From: Epiperipatus broadwayi
Lineage: Eukaryota; Onychophora; Udeonychophora; Euonychophora; Peripatidae
DNA: 64,000 nt
Direction of reading: 5' to 3'
Assembly (NCBI GenBank): GCA_028023455.1
Contig: JAQFVV010000036.1
Span: forward strand, 7,063,576 to 7,127,575
The notes below the pieces were generated by a model. That model was not told where the DNA came from and ran no database searches. It saw nothing but the letters and a program-made list of their open reading frames with translations. The position numbers were made by a program, and so were the translations under genes. Below are positions 57,420 to 64,000 of this stretch, in pieces; positions within the stretch are counted from its first letter, which is position 1; every line of letters starts with the position of its first letter.

Positions 57420-57570
57420 ATTATTATCAATCCATTAATAGGATTGTCATTTCAAATTTAACTTAATTCTGTTCTTCAAATTAGCAAATTTCCTTATTAT
57501 ATCATCCATCTCATACATGGTCTGTTTCTAGATCTTTGATGAATTCTTGGAATCCGGTTTAAAGCAACAT
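57420..57570 (-). pseudogene. RTE-like LINE tail, old fragment
   Basis: CAATTATTATCAATCCATTA, CATCCATCTCATACATGGTC and CTTGGAATCCGGTTTAA correspond to the LINE tails at 28.6 and 38.2 kb. Confidence 0.5.
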
Positions 57571-57579
57571 TATGTCGAC

Positions 57580-59105
57580 TGAAAATGTTGGTCACACCAT
57601 CCATAATCGCTTGTAATTTAATCATATATATGTCAAATATGGCTCGCACAGTATAGAGCTTATAAAATGAGTGCGAGTTTGGCCCTCTCTCCTAACAATC
57701 ATTCACAAAGAGTCTGTATCATTTACTTGTCATCATTTAGATGTGTAACCTTAGTATTAAATAGGCAGCTGTGATATGGGTCAATACTAAGTCAATAGCA
57801 AAATATTGTTACAAACTGCTCGAGAGACAGCAATAGAAAATTACTTGCACATAATGTGATAAGAATGTTATGAAAAGACATCTAATAATAATCAACAGCA
57901 TTAAAATTACTATATACAATATGCTTCTTTAATATAAGTTGCTATAAACTTCTAATCATTTTATACAGCGACACAAGAATGATTTTTGGGCGTTCGAAAT
58001 CAATGAAAATACAGTTAATCATGAAAACATTATAAAAGATAGAAGCACAACCGTTAGAATTAAGTTACAGTGCTTTGGGCTTACTATTAATTAATTTTCC
58101 TTTTTTTATTTTAGTTGTAACTGTCAATGGTAGAAATAAAATTTATAAATAAAAGAAATCATTACTCTGAATGAGTATCAACAAAACTTGACTCATTTAA
58201 AATAACGTTAGCAAATAAAATAACTCACCTAAGAATAGAGGTGGTGATTTATTTGAGCAACATTTAGCGTCTTTAATTAAAAGAATGCTGTATTAACAAT
58301 AAATATAAGCATCTTATTCTACGTGAACAGCAAAAAGAACGTAAACGTTCGCCAAATGGTAGAAATATAGGTTTTTTATTTTTAAAGTTGAGCAATATTT
58401 AGCGCCCTCTGGCAGAATAGTTGCCAATTAAATGAAAAATAGATAAAAGTCCCCTTTTTATTATTTATAAAAGAAAGCTATTTAGGACGAATTAACCTCA
58501 ATACGTGACCAAGATTTATTCCTGGATTAGTCAGATCTACATAGAACGTGAGAGATGATACCTTACGCTCTAATAAACTGATTCGACATGTTATAAGATA
58601 TATATATATTTTTAATGACATCAAACAATATCAATTCTAGTACAATACATGGATAATACGAATATATATCAAGTTACTCACAAAAATTTTTATTACAGAA
58701 AGTATCCGAGCTGTAAACAATATAAAAGTAAAAATGTATAAAATGTACAGATTGACTCCTTATATCTATGTGAAAACGGTTACACTGGGATATGACCGCT
58801 TCTATAAATTCCTCTAGCACTCGGTCTGAATAATATTTTTGGATTTATTCATATCTATCTAAGAGTCTAGAATAAACAATTCAACTAATGGAACTTTAGA
58901 TTGAAATTAAGTTAATTCCATAATAACTAATAGCCACGTTGGAATGTTTGTGCGTATATAACTTAGGAGAAATTAAAGAGTCATTTATTTATATATACGT
59001 ACGAATTATTTTCACTTATAAATATTCTCTGTAATTTTTCTACAAAATACAAAACTAGAAAGTCCAATAGGAAATTTAAATCAAACAACAATTGTATTGA
59101 ATCAA
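57580..59105. other. intergenic DNA, no recognised gene
   Basis: GAGCAA(C/T)ATTTAGCG recurs at 58255 and 58390, a small dispersed motif. Nothing else recognised. Confidence 0.4.
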
Positions 59106-59111
59106 GACAAT

Positions 59112-59234
59112 AACATAAATTGTTAGCCGAGAGGTCATCGCAGCTGCCTTGCAAGCAAATAGTTGGTTGCAGACGGTTGTGGGTTCGCGTCCCGGCCAAT
59201 GCTATGACATATGGGGGGGAAAAACATAAATTGT
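59112..59234 (+). mobile_element. tRNA-derived SINE with target-site duplication
   Basis: AACATAAATTGT at 59112-59123 and 59223-59234 flanks TTAGCCGAGAGGTCATCGCA, GCTGCCTTGCAAGC, GGGTTCGCGTCCCGG and a CTATGACATATGGGGG tail. Same SINE as 33131-33264. Confidence 0.85.
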
Positions 59235-59838
59235 ACAATGATGTGGAGGAATAACTACGCATCAAGAAGATTCAGAACGCTTGAATCGATAGAAATTTAA
59301 CCAAACCGCACATGAAAAATTAAGATTGTCTACGCTAAGAAAATGGATAACATAGAAACTGTAAAAGATTATTTTAATTTAGAAATAGTTATTGTCCATT
59401 AAAGACTTTTAATTGCTAAAGCTAGTTATATATTAAAAGGATTATAAATACTTTTTCGGAGACTAGCACAAGTGCTAAAGATTACTAAATAAAAGACTGA
59501 ATATACAAATTTGATTTACTCCTGGAAATATTTCACTTGCGGATAGATTGTAGTTATATAATCTGGATGTGTATTCTTATGATCCTAGGTTATTGTTATT
59601 CTTGTTAATAAATATTGTTATATACAATATATGTCAAAGTAGACTGTTTTTGTAAATTTCTTCCTGAATATTCTTAGGGACCCTCATGACATAGCACATC
59701 TCTATTTTGAGAATTAGAACATAAGCACTAAATTATTTTCAAATTAATAAAATATGTATTACATAAATATAAATAGTTTTTTAATTACTAAATCTAAATG
59801 CATATATCCCCTCTTTAATCCAAAACTCTGTTTCTTGT

Positions 59839-60640
59839 TCATTTATGTTTTACTCTGTATATAATCTTGGAGAAGTTTGCATGGTTTTCTTTCACTCTGG
59901 CTGAAGTGTTTTGATTTTGCATAGTAATCTTGTTATTATCTACAGGATCTTCACCTTTTAAGGTTTCTGAGTCAGACTTCTGCACTGTTTGATGACTTCT
60001 CGCATTATCAGTATTTTTAGTATTATCTCTTGGATTCTTCTTCTGTAAGATATGAACAATACTGCTATCTTCACTTTTATCTTTTTCCATAATACCAGTG
60101 TTACTGCATTGCCTCAGAGGATTTATATATCTATTAAAGACAATTATTTTCAGTTTTAAACCACTAAATATCACATGATCACCATCTCAAGCTAGCACAT
60201 AACTGGTAGTAAACAGGCAAAAACTCCATATAGTAGTGCCACCTTGTGCTAACCAGAGCAATCAATGGATGCCAGAAGGCTTGTGCATAAAATCCCACAA
60301 GCCAGAAACTAGTCTGGGGATATTGGATGAGTAGGCACTAGATAGGGATTTTATGCACAAGCCTTCTGGCATCCATTGATTGCACTGGTTAGCACAAGGT
60401 GGCACTACTATATGGAGAGTTTTTGCCTGTTTTCAGTTTTAATGTTTATTATCTCGTTAGACAGAATCTCAACAATGCCCATTTTTTTCAATAAACTATT
60501 TATAATCCAAACTTTATCTCCTACTGCATAGTTTACATTTTTATTAGGACTAATTTCTAGGTTATTTTGATCACTACTTTTGTCAGAATATAAAAGTCTA
60601 TAGCTTTATCTTTAGCTTCCTTTCGATCAAGAACTCAGCT
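59839..60640 (-). pseudogene. Ty3-type LTR retrotransposon integrase C-terminus, split by Rep-A
   Basis: The - strand from 60640 reads NDTSAEFLIERKLKIKL (the 'S/TPAELLFGRKLRTRLD' block after the integrase core), then NVNYAVGDKVWI, IVEILSNEIINIKT. After the Rep-A insertion it continues KLKIIVFNRYINPLRQC and a charged tail to 59839. VGDKVW and the final R-x-I-x-x-L-R motif are typical of the integrase C-terminal domain, which binds DNA ends. Frame changes and one stop are present. The LTRs were not found. Confidence 0.65.
60147..60442 (-). mobile_element. Rep-A foldback copy inside the integrase remnant
   Basis: Perfect 13-bp direct repeats TTTTCAGTTTTAA. Left end ACCACTAAATATCACATGATC, right end AGTTTTTGCCTGTTT. 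The inverted arm is joined to CCACAAGCCAGAAACTAGTC, so only the 3' half of the HHR remains. Confidence 0.85.
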
Positions 60641-61253
60641 GATGTATCATTGTAGAAGATGGTATTGCATGTTGATATAGCCTGACTGTATATAATGTTT
60701 CATTTATGTGAGCAAAACTTGATTTATTAAGACTATTTTAGGCATTGAATTACTATTTCAGACAATTCATTGAATTATGCGGTAGTATGAAGAGTTTTTT
60801 TTAAAAAAAATGTATTTAGTATTTATTTTCTTCCATAAACTCTTTAAAAGTTCAGAATACAAATCCAGTTCTATTATCTCTCACCACAATACAGAAGATA
60901 TAAACTGAGAAAGAGCTAGAGAATTTTCTGGAAGCAATTCATATCCTAGGATATCCACTACCGGAACATCTTCAAGTAGGTGCAGAGAAACAATTTACAA
61001 ATGTAAACCTTAAATTTACTGTATTAACAATTTTTGTAGAAACATTATATGTATATATTCATGTTATCAATACACAGGAGTACAGTTGTTAATATTGCTA
61101 TTAAAATAAATATCTTTTAGCACATTGAATCACTTTATTTGATTTTACTTTCACACTCTTACATTCCTATATATGTCTGACTAACCCAGGAATAAATCTT
61201 AGCCACATATTGAGATTAGTTCATCATACATAACAGTAGTAATTATAAATTTA

Positions 61254-61372
61254 TTAGACGCACATTGATTACGTAAGTAATGTTTACCGAGGCTATAACC
61301 TCGAGAATATGTGTGTAAAATGCTATAGTAGGGACCTCTACAGGTGTTTAACCACAAACTTACGCTATGGAC
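61254..61372. repeat. family E fragment
   Basis: AGACGCACATTGATTACGTA, GCTATAACCTCGAGAATATG and ATAGTAGGGACCTCTACAGG match the left arm of the 49-kb palindrome. Confidence 0.7.
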
Positions 61373-61829
61373 GTGAAAAACTATCAGACAATTGGAAGTA
61401 TAAAAAACAATAATAAAAGACCTTAAGTAAATTTAAAAAATAAATGTGATGCCATACTTTAGAAATAAAAAAATTAAGTTGTCCATCAAGATTTTGACTG
61501 AATTTTAAATTAGCATATTTTTGATTTTAGTAATAAAAAAAATTATATGCCATGTTAATCTACTATAATCATAGAATATGTTTGTGTAATGGTTTTGTTA
61601 AAAAAAAGATAAAGGGGAAAAAGCAAAAAAATTGATACAAAATGGATACTTTCTTAGCTAAAATTATTATAAATGTATTTTTGAGAATACTGAAGATAAG
61701 GAGATTAGATGGGTGTGCAAAGAATGGGATTCACTGAATAAGAATAGAAAAACAAGATATTATGAATGCTAATATTATTGTTAAAACATATATGCACTAT
61801 TTAAATACAAGCATATTGTCTATATTGAA

Positions 61830-62165
61830 CTTAATGCAATTAGAAGTGATTTGAACTCAACTTTCAAGCTCTCTACAGTTATTCACGCCATCCTATACAA
61901 TCAATACCCATGACCACATACATGTGAAAAAGGTAATTTCAAATATCTATATTTCGTGCTGAACTAACACTCAACAGTCGGTCTAGATCATCATCTCCCA
62001 CACATATATATATATATAATCAGTGATCAGTTTATATTAAGATAATTAAATCTTTAAACGTTAGTGGACAGGCTTCAATCTTCTCCACCCTCCAACTCCT
62101 CTGCCATCCATACCATTGGAAATCTGATGATGGAATGCTCAAGGCCCTTAAATATATATATTTAA
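61830..62165 (-). repeat. SINE-like family F copy
   Basis: The reverse strand follows the block order of 4760-5130 and 20140-20490, ending GAGTTCAAATC at 61850-61860. Third copy, so the family is real. Confidence 0.6.
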
Positions 62166-62169
62166 TGTG

Positions 62170-64000
62170 TCCACAGTTATATGATGTAAATAAAAGTTTT
62201 AGAGTCAAACCGTGTGTTATTTTTGTTTACTTCCCAATGCTATATATATAAGGAAATTGATATTTAATTTCATTAATCCTAGTAAGGTTCTTGAAACAGT
62301 GAATTGTTTTGTCAGATATTTTTAAGAAAAAATAAGTAGATTAGAAGACAATTATTGAAAAATTCGTATATGAATCAAAAAATAATTTTGGAATCAAAAT
62401 CTTTTTACAAAACAGATGTTAGCAATGATGAAGTATATCTTCTACTGTTATTTATAATATATCCCTAAGTGAGTTTTAATGAACTTTGACAATGACAAAA
62501 ATATGATTGGGAATAGAAGTTTACTGTTGTCTGTTTCTTGTTGATATGGCAGTATAAAAGTTTGAGACGAAAATAAATCTAATGCAATGATTACAGGTCT
62601 AAAATAAGAGCAACCTTCTACTCCGTTGACATCTGTCATAATAATTTCGAATAATGAGTGATTATCAAATAATAGGGCGTTTGAACTATCATTTCCTTCT
62701 GCCTTTATCAATGAACCTTGTATTCAAAGGTAGAAAAATGCAGTTATGTACCTCGCAAGTACATTTAACTTCACTTAACTATCCAGTAGTGTAGAGAAAA
62801 GCTATTGTTTTTATCACATTACTTAAACTAACCAATCAAATGATCTGTTACTGAATATCTTGATAAGATTGCTATCAGTAAAATATTACCAAAGTTTATA
62901 CATTATTGGGCATAAGAATGGGAAGTTAGTTTTAGTGCATATGTAGATAAAAGATGCATTATTAAAAGAAAGAAGTACTCTTTGAATAATTGAGATAGCA
63001 AAAAAATTATAATTAGCAGGAAGCTTTAATGCAAGTTAATGCTATTACATATTTAGAAAATTGTTTAATTATATAAATTATATTAAAGTGAGTGTTTAAT
63101 AGCTTAATTTAATTAAAGACATAATTATTTTGTCATCTGGCAATGGTAGAATTTATACAAAAATTTGCTTGACGTGTAGCGTTATATGAAACAGAACCAA
63201 AAGGCGTTGAAAATTTTAAATTGTAGATTTGGAGAAGCGTTGAAACTTAATTTGGAAGAATAGCATTTGCAATGTTGAAGAGAGTAAATGGAAATTAATT
63301 ATTTATTGAGGAAATTATAAAATGAACAGAAAATGGGTATAGAAGTAAAGGAATTACAAAAAATATATTGGAAATGGCTGAGAATTATTCAAGAAAAAAG
63401 ATAGTTTGATGTAGAAGTGAATTGATTAACAAAAAACTGGATGAAAGTAGTTATAAGTTTGAAGGTTAAATAATGTGAATGAAATTTAGAGAAAATTGTG
63501 AGATTAATTTTCATGTTGTAAATTTTGATGCCTACCATTTATGGTGCATTTTGTTTCATTTAACAAGTTTTTGACATTTCATAAGTTTTATTACTGTAGT
63601 ATATTTTTCATAACTAATTTTTTTAAATTTCTGTATTAATTACTGTTGCTGACATTATAATGCTTACAATCTTTAACTTCAATTGGATTGTATTTGACAA
63701 ACTTAATTTACAAAAACAATATTTTTTTAATGACAGTTTCTTTTACGTCAAACAATAATTGTTCAATAAATTACAAATTATTTTAAATTATTATTAGCAT
63801 GGAAGATGGAGAAATATCCTTAAAAGTACACGGGGAAAGATGCAGAAGACTGAAATTACGAAATTTGTGTCTTAATTTTTTAATCACATGATTAGATTTC
63901 TTATAACTGTACGTATGGAAATTGATTTTATTATTATTATTGATGAAAATTGGGATTTGAAACCTGCTTTTAATTTTATATTGCTGAAAATTGTGAAATT
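62170..64000. other. intergenic DNA, no recognised gene
   Basis: An 87-codon open frame at 62711-62448 (-) has no motif I know. The remainder is AT-rich and featureless. Confidence 0.4.

Noticed and set aside
62129-62160. CTGATGATGG as another hammerhead core
   Set aside because: No GAAA with a pairing stem II follows on either strand; it belongs to family F.

Overview
This is animal genomic DNA: strongly AT-rich, intron-rich and packed with decayed transposable elements. There is no bacterial gene organisation. The only clearly functional protein-coding gene is the 3' part of a NOX2-type NADPH oxidase on the + strand. Seven exons (4141-41045), with phases that join without a break, encode the last 271 residues: the FAD-binding and NADPH-binding domains. 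The haem-binding transmembrane half must lie upstream of the window. An AT-rich genome, introns of 5-10 kb, Penelope-like, Merlin and hAT elements and Tyr/Phe-type C2H2 fingers suggest an invertebrate, but the species cannot be fixed from sequence alone.

Layout: 1-4140 is upstream intron with two degenerate tandem arrays. 4141-41045 is NOX exons separated by introns filled with repeats: a hAT fragment at 13.3-14.8 kb, Penelope-like fragments at 16.1-16.5 and 31.2-33.4 kb, a Merlin fragment at 22.4-23.7 kb, and LINE pieces at 28.6, 30.0, 33.6 and 38.2 kb. 41-45 kb holds hairpin repeats and a hAT N-terminal half. 45.2-46.7 kb is a decaying C2H2 zinc-finger array on the - strand. 48-64 kb is repeat-rich intergenic DNA: LINE ends, a 270-bp-arm palindrome, tRNA-like SINEs and a Ty3-type integrase tail.

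The most interesting system is a set of short dispersed elements carrying type I hammerhead ribozyme (HHR) motifs. The main family ('Rep-A' here) has about ten copies. Seven are flanked by 12-14 bp direct repeats. Most share the same termini and fold back on themselves. Several hold a core of CTGATGA, a short stem II, GAAA, a two-base-pair stem III and a two-part stem I with an internal loop. A second, independent HHR motif begins at the stop codon of a Penelope GIY-YIG endonuclease ORF at 16426, and further HHR-like copies lie in other hairpin elements at 3.67, 27.08, 29.33, 40.66 and 41.7 kb. Together they look like a Penelope retroelement and small non-autonomous 'retrozyme'-like passengers. 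HHRs in Penelope elements and animal retrozymes are established; this particular foldback family and its arrangement are inferred from the window.

Several insertions are nested, which gives a relative order: Rep-A is inside an RTE-like LINE (39.03 kb) and inside a Ty3 integrase (60.16 kb), and a tRNA-derived SINE is inside the Penelope ORF (33.15 kb).
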